Below, piece by piece: positions 1-11,311 of a stretch of 64,000 nt of DNA. Within the stretch, counting starts at the first letter, position 1. Every line of letters begins with the position of its first letter. Made by a program: the position numbers and the translations under genes. The DNA comes from Odontocerum albicorne. Taxonomy: Eukaryota; Arthropoda; Insecta; Trichoptera; Odontoceridae. The notes beneath the pieces were generated by a model. It ran no database searches and had not been told where the DNA came from. It was given only the letters and a program-made list of their open reading frames with translations. The stretch lies in NCBI GenBank assembly GCA_949825065.1, contig OX463846.1, positions 9,009,366-9,073,365 of the forward strand. The letters are read 5' to 3'.

Positions 1-552
1 TACTTATATACCAGTCGTGTAACTTGTCACTTTCTCCTCAATAACAAAGCACCTTTTAGTCGCAGTAACTATTTCAACTATCTTATCAGACGGCGATTCG
101 CAATAACATACTCGTACATTTAGTTTTCTGTTGGTAATATACGCTTAAGGGATTTTAAAACTTATTTAATTAAATATTTATTCCTTTTAGTTTACCAGTC
201 TATATTAATTTATTTGTAGATATATATGACTTAAGTGGTTCTATCAAATTTAATATTTGTCATTCAATTCATGATACTGTTTTCCTCGACTCGTGTTTTA
301 ACCTTCTAGCCATCCACTATAAAACCTTGGGGGTAAACGGTAGAAATAAAATGGTGAGGCTGAAATGATGTGAAAACCGAAGTTATTATTTTGTTAAGTA
401 AACATAGTAATGGATAAATGAACGAATGTTCACTACTCGTGACGAGTATAATCTAAGACACAATACAAAGTGAGTGACCTGGGTGCATGACGTTGGTGCC
501 ATGGAAGATGACTATATAAGCAAATTTGTGATAGGCATATCCTGTTGCATGG

Positions 553-800
553 ATGGCAAGGAGCTTCAGTACTTGTAGCTTGTTTGGGTCCTTTTTCTCT
601 ATTACGTCCCTGATGACTAACAATCGTTCCAAGCTATTTGGTTCTATCTACTGCTGTTTGTTCCAAGCTGTGCTGAGCATTAATGTTAGCACTGTACATC
701 CTGTGCTTTCTTCTGCACAAAGAGGACATTTCTTGGGAGTCTGTACTCAGACATACGAGCCACGTCTCCAGACCAACGCAGACGTGCACACCACACCAGA
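553..800 (-). pseudogene. Degenerate non-LTR reverse transcriptase C-terminus
   Basis: Minus-strand translation contains LRWSGDVARMSEYRLPR, which resembles the L-R-W-x-G-H-V-x-R-M box found after the reverse transcriptase domain in many LINEs. Frames are broken on both sides. The family cannot be assigned from this fragment. Confidence 0.5.
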
Positions 801-849
801 GTCTTAATGCTTCTGCAGCTGCAGTACGGGATGCAACGAAAGTGTAAAA

Positions 850-1285
850 CAATTGCAACAGGAATTTGAATACTTGGGCTTGCAGGAGGAATGACTTATA
901 GGAAAGGTACGTGTGAATTTTTTATGATTATGTGCGGCACATTATGGGATGAATTTTTCGGTTTGTCTTGAGTGATGAAGTGTGAGGGGCTAGATGTGAT
1001 ATATACATATGTAATTACTATAAGTGTCACTGTTTATCGAGTTGATGAGAGTATGTAACGAGGTATTCTATAATCGCAAATCGGAAAGAAATTTCAGTTT
1101 ATTTTTCCTTGTTATATAGTATGTCCTCAGTAAGATATAGGCAAAAGCCTAGTTTACTGGAGATACGACAAATGAAAGGCAACAAACAAATGTTGCGTGT
1201 CCACATTAAATTACCTGTTGTTTTTCACAAGTGATGTATATATAAGATTTCTAGTCATATATACATAAAATAAAAAAATGGTGAG
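850..1285 (+). repeat. Repeat family T, copy 1
   Basis: It begins near ggaatttgaatacttggg and ends near acataaaataaaaaaatg. Blocks shared with 6115-6325, 8370-8775 and 10240-10378 include caggcaaaagcctagtttac and aaattacctgttgtttttt. The A/TAAA-rich 3' end suggests a retroposed LINE 3' UTR or SINE. No protein is recognisable. Confidence 0.65.
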
Positions 1286-1289
1286 ATAA

Positions 1290-2190
1290 TTACCTCAGCG
1301 TATTTTTCTCGAAAAACTACACATTAGTAGAAATCGTTATAGAATTTTAATGAGATCATTTTAGTCAAGAATCACTATCAACAGAAGGAATTTAGCCTAA
1401 GTGGACTGTTATCCTGCCAATGCTGACATCCTCGGACATAAGTAATACAAAATGGAGAGTTACAGGACTGATGTTGAAGAAAAATAATCCTTGTATTAAA
1501 AAACATCGTCATTATCTTAAGTACCATTGATGTTAATAATGATTCATTAGTAATAAAAACGTTTTGCAATAAAATCTTAGTGTTTTATTAAAATTCATAT
1601 CTCAATAATTTGCGTCTCTTATAATGCAAATAAACTTCATTTCTGAGAAGCATGCACAAATAACCTTAACACTTCATTGCGAATGTTTGCGGTTGTGCAT
1701 ATACTTTTTATTTTGCTAATTTTCCCATGCATTCACAGTAATAATATAAATTACACAAATGACAATATTCCATGTCAATCAAAACGAAGGTTTATAGTTA
1801 ACATGCTTTATACCCCTCATTAACTTTAGCTTTCAATTGCGGTGGGTTTAATTTAACCGGGTATTAAATGTAGATTATAGTTAACCATTCCATCACTACA
1901 AGCAAAATTAAATTGTTAGGAATAAATTCTTTGCAAATAAATTAAGATGTAACATGGTCATAAAAATGAGTGATGATAGATTGAAAATACTTTTATGTGT
2001 TATTTTTATACGAGTATGTACTCGTATTTGAGATATTCTCATACTGGTGAGATCCAGCCCATAGATACATGTATAAATATTATCAATAAAAAAAATAACG
2101 ATTAATGGAAGTATCAAAACAAAGGAAGTAAACGGCCTAGGGTTGTTTTAGGGGAGGTTTTATAAAGATATAAGAGTGGGATGCGGGGAA
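1290..2190. other. Unassigned AT-rich sequence
   Basis: Short frames on both strands have no recognisable motif. I see no copy of the families found elsewhere in the window. Confidence 0.4.
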
Positions 2191-2196
2191 GTAATT

Positions 2197-2252
2197 GGTA
2201 AAGCGGCTGTCATGAAAACAAAAGTTGCTGGTTCGAGTCCAGCCCAAATCCT
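2197..2252 (+). pseudogene. tRNA-like sequence
   Basis: The sequence has a D-arm-like AATTGGTAAAGC block and a good T-arm (CTGG, loop TTCGAGT, CCAG). The acceptor ends do not pair well and the anticodon arm is irregular. It is more likely a tRNA pseudogene or SINE head than a working tRNA. Confidence 0.35.
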
Positions 2253-2361
2253 TTCCTTTCGTGTTTTCTCTTTAATGATCCCTATACTGTATATTATTCT
2301 TCCAAACGAACTATGGTAAGTTAGAAGTAATAGGGTATAAGTAGCATATGGTAAATAGTTT

Positions 2362-2712
2362 TTACATACATAAAATCACGCCGTTTCCTTGTCGGTGAAA
2401 GAAGAGACGACAGAGCACTAGACTTTCATATCTCGTCAAATAACCTTTGCCTCTTCTACAATCATGCATATTTTCGTACAATTTCTTCGATTTCTCTGAA
2501 TATCTATAATATATTTCCTCCTTTCAAAATATCATACAGTTGATTGAACCATACTTTCTTTGGTCTTTCTCTACCACATTTGCAGTCTTTTTTCGTTCAT
2601 TCGTTCTACTTGCCCGAATCACCTCAGTGCGCTCGTCTTCCCCTCACTCAACACATACGTCTTAAGTTCACATTCATCAATAATCATATTTCGTTCTATA
2701 TCACATCAAACA
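2362..2712 (-). mobile_element. Family A LINE fragment
   Basis: This is an antisense, diverged copy of the Family A reverse transcriptase C-terminus. The plus strand runs through the same ordered blocks (ccgtttccttgtcgg, gattgaaccatactttcttt, cttaagttcacattcat) seen in the other copies. Confidence 0.7.
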
Positions 2713-2790
2713 TTGTTTCCGGATTTTCCGTAATTTCCGGATGGAATCAAGCGTCTCACCAAACTAAGCTACGGAGGTCATTAAAATTTT
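2700..2790 (-). repeat. SINE-A head fragment
   Basis: The sequence ending caaactaagctacggaggtc is the reverse complement of the tRNA-like SINE-A head (gacctcYgt...cttagttggt). It abuts the Family A fragment. Confidence 0.5.
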
Positions 2791-2794
2791 GATA

Positions 2795-3195
2795 GACATT
2801 GAATAACTTGTGCAAAAAAAAATTATTAATAAAACAATCACTTTAAAAGGAGAAAATTTCGAGGTTTTTATTCTTGTCCATAATTATTAGATATTAAATG
2901 ATGATAAATATTATCAACCTGACATCTTTTCCTCATCTCTTGAAGGAGGCAAGGATAAATCTTTAATTATAGAAGAGAACCTTTTGTCTGGCGACCTTTC
3001 TTTTGCAGTAATATGCAAATTATGCCTTCATTATTATCACGGAAGATCAGAAGATAGATGTGCAACAATGCAGTCTGTTTTTTGGTGTAATCAAATTTCG
3101 AGGTCTGCTTTTAAGCCCATTTAAAAAAAAGTTGATTGTTTAAATCTTTACGACGCTACAACAATGAGTTGTACGAGCTCTTCAAAGAACCTGTT
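2795..3195. other. Unassigned sequence
   Basis: AT-rich. No family from elsewhere in the window is recognisable here. Confidence 0.35.
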
Positions 3196-3197
3196 AA

Positions 3198-3800
3198 TAC
3201 ATACATACCATTGCGTTGTTTCCTTGTTGGGGTAGGCAGAGTGGAAAAATCGCCAGACTTCACATTTCGATACACATATTTCACCTCTTCCACATATATG
3301 CTTTTTCTCATACAGTGCGTCCTATTTCTCTTACCTTTTGCATTTCCTTGTTTCAAAATAACATTCACTTGATCCAATCATACATTCCTTGGTGTTCCCA
3401 TACCACGCCTTCCACTCACACTTGCACTGCATATTTGTTATATTAGTATTTTTTTATTAATTTTTCCTACGTGCCTAAACCATCTCAGAGTAATCTCCGT
3501 CATGTAACTCAGACATCAGCCTACATTCTCACTCATACTACATTCCGTATGCTGTTCTACATTGTTACCCCGTGCATTCTTCGGAGTGCAAAAGCATATA
3601 TTTCTACGGCACTCTCAATATATCAAAATTGATACTAAAATACTGTTGTGGGCAGTCATCTTAACAGATTTTGATACAGTCTCGTTCGAGTATATATGTG
3701 TTAGTGCCTTATTGACTTTGTTTCCTATCACTCCACGCCATTCGATATTTCTTGTAACTCGACCACCATCTGAGAAAATACTACTGAAATAAAATAATTC
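3198..3800 (-). mobile_element. Family A LINE fragment, long copy
   Basis: One of the longer Family A copies, RT coding on the minus strand. Successive blocks correspond to the element's 3' end (ttgcgttgtttccttgttgg), its middle (ttgatccaatcatacattcc) and the upstream region (gatactaaaatactgttgtg). Frames are broken by stops and indels. Confidence 0.75.
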
Positions 3801-4470
3801 TTCAGCCTGCTCTCATTCTCATCCATATATCGCATTCACTTTTCCTTTCACATTTTCTATCAAAGAACCCGTGACTCATAAGATGTTCTAAAAAATGGAA
3901 GGCTCTATAAGATATTTAAGAGGTAACGAACGTCTTGGAGTGTTCGGTCACTAAATGGTAGAAGAAAATTCATTAAATTCCGTATCCGGTCGATACAATT
4001 TTGATAGTGCGACGTATTTACAGTAGAAGACCAAAGAGATGACCCTATCATTCACAACAATCAGTTCTAGTCCCGATCATATAGTCTCGATGTTCAGAGA
4101 AGTTAGCATGTCTTGTGGATCATGTGTATCCCCACAAACACGTCCAAAGCTATTTTCGTTCAAGAACCCCATCTCTGCATGTGTACTTTACATCTAGTCA
4201 CCCCTACTTGGAGTATGTTCAGGGTCTTCCAAGGCAAGGCAAACCAAGAAATCATATCTTCTAGTGCCATATTTTCCAAGAGCTGGGAAAATAAATTGTT
4301 TTTAATGTGAGGTCATGCAAAAATAGTAGTAGACTAACTATAGTAAATTTAAACCTTTTTTAATTATTTATTTTTGATTACAACACTATGATTTGTTTAT
4401 AACACTTTGATTTGGTTATAACAATAACTAAAATAAAGTCAAACCCAACTGTATCAAAATTTGCTTAGAA
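3800..4470. other. Unassigned sequence between two Family A copies
   Basis: No recognisable gene. The 65-codon plus-strand frame at 4113-4310 has no known motif. Confidence 0.35.
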
Positions 4471-4950
4471 TATAGTCCACAACAGTATTTTAGTACCAGT
4501 AGTAGTTGATGTATGGGAAACATGAACGTGGAAAAAAAAGCTGAAAAAAACTAAATATAATAATAATAGAAATGTGTGCACATGAGGTGACAATACACTC
4601 GTAGAATGAAGAGATTAATGATGAATGTGAACTTAAGTGATGTGTTGAGTAAGATGAAGAAGAGCAATCTGAGATGGTTTGGGCATTTAGAACGGAATGA
4701 AGAAAGGCTAACAAAATAAATATGCAGTGGATATGTGAGTAGAAGATGTGAGAGACAAAGACTAAAGAAAGGATGATTGAATCAAGTGGATGATATTTTG
4801 AAAGAAGGAAACGTAGAAAGTGAAAGAACTCGTAGAAATTGTATGGATGTGGAAGAGAGGCGAAGGGTGTGTGTCAAGATAGGAAAATCTGCTGTTCTGT
4901 CTTCTCTGCCTACCACGATAGGGAAACGGCATGAAGGTTTGTATGTATAT
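4471..4950 (+). mobile_element. Family A LINE fragment, sense copy
   Basis: The plus strand encodes a degraded RT C-terminus ending with NQVDDILKEGNVESERTR and a terminal ...VCVKIGK...LPTTIGKRHEG. The sense copies at 29470-30125 and 56640-57025 match. The 3' end is near 4950. Confidence 0.75.
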
Positions 4951-4954
4951 ATTT

Positions 4955-6110
4955 TGTTCATAAGAAAAAAAAACAATATCTTAAGTATATAGATAATATT
5001 AAATTTATTATTATTATTTTTAAATTCCATGAGAAATTAAATCATTTTCATTTGTATGGTACCTTTCAACATGTCTGAACTAGTGATTGGGACATATTGA
5101 AGAGCGTGTTTAGGAGACAACATTTTGTTCGATTTAGAACCACGGGAGTATCCACATGTTAGCAATACTACCCTCACGTAAAAAGGAGACAATACTCGAA
5201 TAAATCTAGCACTTTTTTTGTTTTGCTACAATGCTAGAACGTCTTTTTTCATTTTTTTTAACACTAGCAAGAATCGAATCAGAAATCCCTTTATGAAAAC
5301 AAATGTGATTCCATCTTTATGATCTTAATTTGCATTTAAAATATCACAGACTTCATCTTAAAACAATTAATAACGTAATCCATAATGCAGCTGCATTTGA
5401 AACTGTATCAAAAAGTTCCCACGGTGCACGATGATAAATACTGATTAATAAACCAGATCGATCATGATTGTCTCATTGATTCAAGATCAAGACTGTCGTC
5501 ATTGTGATCTTTGTGTATCATTACCAAGGTTGAGGTGTGGCGGGCTAATTGCAATACTACAACAACAACACAACAGAAGACATTGTTATGATTTGAGGAT
5601 CTCTTATTATACTATATTATCTAACAATTTAATCATAATTGATTTCTTGGAAAAGTAATCATAATAATTTACTACAGAAACCAGTACATGATTGAGCATA
5701 TATCAGTTTAGCTTATTCTATTTTTTTTTCAAGTTTTTTGCAGTAAATTACAAACACAAATAAATATTATTTAAATCAGGAGTTCGTAAACGTTTTTAAA
5801 TTGTAAAAATTAATAAAAGTTATCATACAAAGAGGGATGTACCACCAGAATCTTTTTCGCCCTATTCCTACACCCCCTGCTGCAACATAAGCCTTAAATT
5901 TCATATAATTGGTACTCGTACCTAAACCTACCTGCTTTACTCCCCAGATCCACAATAGCAAACCCAGATCCCTATAAATTGTGTTCACTTGAAATCACCT
6001 GTTTCTTTTTTTCATAAATTATACATTTTTTGTCACACATATAAGTAATTAATATAAAATAATTAATAATATGTGTAATAAATATATCTTAGAATGTGAG
6101 TTCAGAAAGT
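4955..6110. other. Unassigned AT-rich sequence
   Basis: About 1.15 kb with no recognisable protein motif or family match. Confidence 0.35.
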
Positions 6111-6114
6111 TTAC

Positions 6115-6325
6115 TTATAGACAGGAGTTTGAGTGCTTGGGCCTGCAAGAGGAATGACTTATGGAAAAGGTTACAGGCAAAAGCCTAGTTTACTGGGGAC
6201 ACGACAAATTAAAGGCAACAAACCCAGATCCATTAAAAGTGTGTGTCCAAATTAAATTACCTGTTATTTTTTCACAAATGATGCATATTTCTTGTCATAT
6301 GTAAAATAAATAAATAAAAATACAT
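6115..6325 (+). repeat. Repeat family T, copy 2
   Basis: It shares the head ggcctgcaagaggaatgact and the 3' end taaaataaataaataaaaat with copy 1. It lacks about 230 bp of the middle of copy 1. Confidence 0.65.
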
Positions 6326-6332
6326 AAATATC

Positions 6333-6660
6333 ATCACATCGTGTTCCTTGTGGAGTAGGCAGAGAGAACTAATCTCCAAACTTTTCAATCCAATCACTCA
6401 ACTTTCCCCTCCTCCACAATTACATATCTTGCACAATATTCTATTATTCATACTTCTCACTTTAGTTTCTTTCAAAATCTGACCTATTTGATCCAGACAC
6501 TTTTTTTCGGTCATTCTTTCGTTATTCATTCTCCCCACACGTCGAAATCATCTTTAAGCGTATTTCTTCACCTTACTTCCAAAGCACAGTTTATCCATGC
6601 ATTTATTTATGATGTCTTCATTCAGCCTTTATCATATACCGTAAAATAATTCATACATAT
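6333..6660 (-). mobile_element. Family A LINE fragment
   Basis: The plus strand starts catcacatcgtgttccttgt and then follows the antisense Family A order to about 6660. It directly follows the A-rich end of repeat T copy 2. Confidence 0.65.
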
Positions 6661-7250
6661 AGGAAACAATAGCTCCTTTAGGTTCAGAACTCACTATTTT
6701 CTTAATTTAAGCATGAAATCTAAATAGAGTTGGAAAGTTAAAAATACAATCGTAAATTAGCGGAGCAACACAACTGGTTTAATAAATTTTATTATTTTAA
6801 CAGGATAACCTTAGCTACCTCGATAGGTATATATCGTTGCCGCAATTTTTGCCTTTACATGTTGTTAATTAAGTTCCATGGAATTTCAGTATTTTAAAGT
6901 TTGCCGACTCCAGTACCTCTAGATTGATGCTAGTGCACAACTATTGGAACGCAAACCATAGCTTGCGGACTGTTGGTTTAAATTATTCTTCCTCTAATAC
7001 CGGGTAGAATGATTATTTGTGTTGTTAAAATAATTTTCCAGTTTTCATTGAATATTATATATCTTTTGTCGTTAAATAATTATTCTATAATATATTAGTT
7101 GTTATTTCTAAATATCAAATAAAGTTTGTCCCATATCTTATATAGGATTTGTCTGCCTCACACAATGTTTACTGTCTAGTTGAATAAGATAGGACTCACG
7201 GGATTAGAAGTGGTAAACCGAGTGATATTTTTGTGTGGCTAGTGATATAT
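6660..7250. other. Unassigned sequence
   Basis: AT-rich. Nothing recognisable. Confidence 0.3.
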
Positions 7251-7254
7251 TATG

Positions 7255-7790
7255 AGATAAATTTCTCTGACTTTTTTCTTTCATTCTTTCAAAATGTAAT
7301 TCAATTGATCCAACCATACTTTCCTTGGTCTACCCCTATATATTTGTTTTGTAAGTGTTTCTTAATTCATTCGCTTTACATACCCAAACCATCTAAGAGT
7401 GCTCTTCTTCATGTTATTTAACACACCAGGTTTAAGTTCACATTCATCCCTATAGTTCGGAAATTCTAGGATGAGTCCTGTGACAGCTCACAAATTAGCC
7501 CCAATACAACCTTATGTAATGTATTTACCTGAATAACTTGCTAATTATTAGAATTGAGGCTTATATTAAAGTTGATGAAATAATTAAAATTACTGAACAT
7601 CGTTACAAGGTTGTTTTGGGGCAAATTTGTGAGCTGTCACAGGACTCATCCTATAATTTCCGAACTATAATCACTTCATTCCGTATTCTCTCACATATCT
7701 CGTGTATTCTTTTCAGTGGACGCATTTCTACAGCTTTTATTAGGTTTTCTCAAGTACAGTGTCCCAGTTGAGATCTAAGATTGAAGATTT
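7255..7790 (-). mobile_element. Family A LINE fragment split by a MITE
   Basis: Antisense Family A sequence runs to catccc at 7450 and resumes with atcacttcattccgtattc at 7670. The uninterrupted family sequence is catccctaatcac, so the intervening element entered at a TA. Confidence 0.75.
7453..7667. mobile_element. 215-bp TA-flanked MITE with long terminal inverted repeats
   Basis: The left end TAGTTCGGAAATTCTAGGAT is mirrored at the right end (ATCCTATAATTTCCGAACTA). Inverted similarity runs about 70 bp inward, through gacagctcacaaatt / aatttgtgagctgtc. TA flanks both ends (7451-7452, 7668-7669), which fits the Tc1/mariner superfamily. There is no coding capacity. Confidence 0.8.
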
Positions 7791-7897
7791 ACCGGAGAAG
7801 GACCTTCCTGAGATCAACAACCTCTGCATACAACCAGACCGGAAATGGAATTGCCAAATACACGGATATCGAAAAATAATGAAAAGTTAATAAATTT

Positions 7898-7971
7898 AAT
7901 TCTATGAACTGTCAAAATTTCACATTGTTTAATAAATTCAACAATGTGAAATTTTTACTATTAATAGAATT
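7898..7971. repeat. Imperfect palindrome with a perfect 16-bp core
   Basis: Arms AAAATTTCACATTGTT (7914-7929) and AACAATGTGAAATTTT (7940-7955) flank a 10-nt loop. Outer arms attctat / atagaat extend the symmetry. It may be a very short fold-back element. Confidence 0.7.
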
Positions 7972-8369
7972 TTATCAAACAACATGTTGTTTTCCTATTA
8001 AAATGACGTAATTAATTAAAAGTTAGTCTGAATATAAATAGTTAGTATTGAGATTGACCTTAGTCAAGAATTTACTCGAATTTATTATGTAACCATGAAT
8101 ATTTCCCATATAAATAAATGTGCCACTACGCATCAGTGTTTTGTTTTAATATTTTCAATGAAGTCGTGTATAACAGTACAAAAAGTTTCAATCACGTAAG
8201 TTCGTGCGGATTTTTAATTGTATGATTTTTTCGACAACTTTATCTTCATTTGATATGAAAAAAACGATAAAAACACTCAAAGGAAACAAAACTAAATCTG
8301 TATTCAATGACGATATTTTATAATACAGGTTACTCTAAAAATGTATCAAGGGCAGCTACAAAAGTCCAA

Positions 8370-8775
8370 GACTACAACCTTTCAGGATGAATGACGTGTG
8401 GAAAATATTTGTGTGGGCTCGTGAGTGTAGGTTTCTTCTTGTTGTTTTAAATTTTGTTGTTTTTGTGTTGCTGTATGTTTTTTTATTTTTATTCTTATGA
8501 TTGTGTGCGGTATATTGTGGGATGAATATTTTTGGTCTTTCTGGAGTGATGATGTGTGAGGAGTTTAATTTTGCATGATGTTTCCAGTTGTAATTGAGTG
8601 CCACTGTTTGTCAGGTTGATGAAAACGTGCAACGGTTTTGTTTTTGTGTAAGCAAAAATCGGAAAGAAGTATCGATTTATTTTTTATCAAATTAAATTAC
8701 CTGTTGTTTTTTCACAAATTATGTATATTTCTTGTTATGTGTAATAATAAATAAATAATAATAAATAAAAACAAT
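8370..8775 (+). repeat. Repeat family T, copy 3
   Basis: It shares the internal block of copy 1 (gattgtgtgcgg...gggatgaat, then caaatcggaaagaa-like sequence) and the 3' end aaattacctgttgtttttt followed by taataaataaata. The caggcaaaagcctag block is missing. Confidence 0.6.
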
Positions 8776-8912
8776 AAATTAAGATTAAAAAACATTTCTC
8801 AGTAAAACCAGTCCTGAAATCAACACCTTGGTTTCGGGCGTTTGAAATTATGACTTTAAATAAGGAAGTATAAAACGATGAGTGAAGAAAAATTTACAAA
8901 AAATATCTTTTC

Positions 8913-8996
8913 GAGTAGCATAGAAGGTAAGAGAAGTTTAGAGTAGCATAGAAGGTAAGAGAAGTTTCGAGTAGCATAGAAGGTAAGAGAAGTTTG
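8913..8996. repeat. 28-bp tandem repeat, 3 copies
   Basis: Units start at 8913, 8941 and 8969 with gagtagcatagaaggtaaga and are nearly identical. Confidence 0.9.
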
Positions 8997-9014
8997 AAAA
9001 ACATAGAAAAAGGT

Positions 9015-9300
9015 ACATACATACATGCATACCATCACGCCACTTTCCTGCTGAAGTAGGCAGAGGGGGCAGATCACCAGAATTTCCAATTTCGCCTCTT
9101 CCATTTACATAACCCTATTCATGCAGCTCCTACGATTTATTTTATTTATCTTTCTTTCAAAACATTCACTAGATCGAACCATACTTTCCTTAGTCTTGGT
9201 TTAACACACCTTCCACTCACATTTGCACTGTATACTTGTTTTGTTAATATCTCTATTCATTCGTTCCAGATGATCTTCTTCATCTTACGTTCATTAATTA
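9015..9300 (-). mobile_element. Family A LINE fragment
   Basis: Antisense copy beginning catacatgcataccatcacg, with gatcgaaccatactttcctt downstream. It ends within 50 bp of the piggyBac-like MITE. Confidence 0.7.
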
Positions 9301-9338
9301 TGAATAGAAAAACGTCAATAAAAATTTGAAAAAAGAAA

Positions 9339-9953
9339 TTAAACTTTCCCTTCCTGCGCTAAAAAATCCGCACGTTCCGGTGCTGTGTATTCAATACACA
9401 TCAATTCTCATGTAAAATGACCGATTTAAAATCGGAAAAATAAGAATATTCATAGCCAATCGCTTAAATTAATTAAATTTGAAGTCAAAGGTGATAATAA
9501 TTGAAATTTAATTGCTGAAAACATAAAAAAAATATCGACCGACGTTCGCAAAACGGGTGAAGAAACCACCTCAAATGAATGCCCGCGAGCTATTAGAAGC
9601 GAATTAACTGAGATTCTATTTCTTGTGTTCCCATATACCGAAGTAGAGTGACAGTGAGACGTGAATAGCGTCGCTTCTCACCCATAGTGGTTTTTTAGAA
9701 TGAATTATACATACGTCACACACTGGCACACGTTTGATTGTATTGGTGAATTTATTCCCGATTTTCACAAAATATCTCTGATTGGGCCGATAAGTGCTAA
9801 TTATTATTAACATTATTTTTTTTAATTCAATGCGTAAATATATTACGGAGGAATACCTAAAATCTGAACCCAGTATTGATCATATTTATAGAGATATTAA
9901 AGTTTTTAGAAGCAATGTGTACTAGTTACACACCACAGGGAAGGAAGGGTTAA
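9339..9953. mobile_element. piggyBac-like MITE, copy 1 (615 bp including TTAA ends)
   Basis: Bounded by TTAA at 9339-9342 and 9950-9953. The left end ttaaactttcccttcctgcg and the right end (reverse complement ttaacccttccttccctgtg) form short inverted repeats. TTAA plus C/T-rich termini fit the piggyBac superfamily. The interior is non-coding; the 65-codon minus frame at 9616-9813 is not conserved in the other copies. Confidence 0.75.
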
Positions 9954-10378
9954 AGATTTTAAAAAAAGGAGAGTATGCATTACATTGCTATGGATGGATA
10001 AGCAATGCAAAAGCTGTGTAGCCATATAGAAAGAAGAGGGGACTTTTCTCTCTGTCAATCTCAATAGGGGCATGATGTGACGGTTGAGAGCTGTCCTTTC
10101 ACCCTATCCCAATAGGGGCATAGATGATGATGGCCATACCTAAATAAAAGTTTACTGTCAAATTACATGTTTACGTTGTTTTTAAATAATTTTACTGCAG
10201 GTAAATATTTCGAGCTAGAAAACTGATTTCATATCTCAGTGAGATACAGGCAAAAGCCTAGTTTAATGCAAGCTAACACACCCAGATTCGTTAAAATTGT
10301 GTGTCCAAATTAAATAACCTGTTGTTTCTTTGCAAATTGTGTAAATTTCTTGTCATGTGTAAAATAAATAAATAAAAA
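9954..10378 (+). repeat. Repeat shared with 49548-49920, ending as family T
   Basis: This flank of MITE copy 1 matches, inverted, the flank of MITE copy 2. Shared blocks include tgctatggatggataagcaa and two aataggggcat motifs. Its 3' 140 bp is the family T end (caggcaaaagcctagtttaa to taaataaataaaaata). Confidence 0.75.
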
Positions 10379-10379
10379 T

Positions 10380-11120
10380 ATGAAAACTGGTCAAATTGTG
10401 ACAGCTGAATTATTACTTTAGGAAAAATTTTCACACCCATGATATTTTTAAGACATTCATTCACCACTTCATTTCTATTTAAAGAGGTTCCCTCTCGAGG
10501 ACGTGGGGTGGATATGAAAATGAAATGTTGAAAATAAATGTCTAAAAGTTCAGCACTATGAAGGTATTTGTAATTTATCCCAGCAACTTTTATCCCAGCA
10601 ACTTTTCTACGTTTTATATTTTAATCGTATTTTGAGTTAGTTTATTTGCTTTACAAAGAAAATGATCAAGTAATAAAATTCGAAAGTGCGTGAGTAAAAA
10701 GGCGTGGCTCTTTGACCTCTTTGTATACCCTAAAATGAGCATATAAAAAAATTGGAGATATTAAGAAGGAAATCATTAGAATAAATGGACATGTTAAAAT
10801 CTAAATAGTCTTCGATAATATGATTAAAACTTGGCAATACACCGAAACACATTGAAAAATGGTCAGTGGAATTCTGAGTGAAACCATCAAGGCGAGCCTT
10901 TGTTGTGACAGTCAATAGATATATGTTACATATAGAGAATGCACTGTCGTGTCTTATATTGTCAGGTATGACGAACTTTGGGCGGTTAAATGATCTTATT
11001 AAAAAATACATGACTAATATAGCGATTTTTCGTAATAAAATATATTGTAGCTTCAAAAGAGATTTGTCGTAAAATTCATAAAAGGAATTTCATTAGCGTC
11101 TTCTTAGAAAAAATTGAATA
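10380..11120. other. Unassigned sequence
   Basis: It includes a short duplication of tatcccagcaacttt near 10576-10605. The overlapping frames at 10730-11072 on both strands show no known motif. Confidence 0.35.
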
Positions 11121-11121
11121 T

Positions 11122-11310
11122 AATATATTATTTATACTTAAGGCATTGACACTGTGGAGGGATAAATGTATTGTACTTTTTTAGCTATACACTGTTTATT
11201 CCACTTTATGTAACGGAGTCTTGTTTGTGCTTCCCTGATGATGAGGTGAAAACCTTGAAACCGATAGGGTTGTATCATTACATTAAGTGGAATAAACAGT
11301 GTTTGATTAA
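11122..11310 (+). mobile_element. Penelope-like terminal repeat fragments (inverted pair)
   Basis: 11185-11310 matches the terminal repeat of the Penelope-like element at 27195-27997, including gatgaggtgaaaaccttgaa and aagtggaataaacagtgttt. 11122-11160 is an inverted piece of the sequence that follows the repeat elsewhere. The ends cactgtttattccacttt and aagtggaataaacagtg can fold on each other. Confidence 0.65.
11235..11261 (+). ncRNA. Hammerhead-ribozyme-like core (Penelope terminal repeat)
   Basis: CTGATGA at 11235-11241 and GAAAC at 11257-11261 bracket a short hairpin (GAGGT, GAAA tetraloop, ACCTT including one G-T pair). CUGANGA plus GAAA around stem II is the hammerhead core. An extra U sits before stem II, and stems I and III are not convincingly resolved. 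Confidence 0.35.
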
Positions 11311-11311
11311 A

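Noticed and set aside
2197..2252. Functional tRNA gene
   Set aside because: The T-arm is good but acceptor pairing fails and the anticodon arm is irregular; kept only as tRNA-like.
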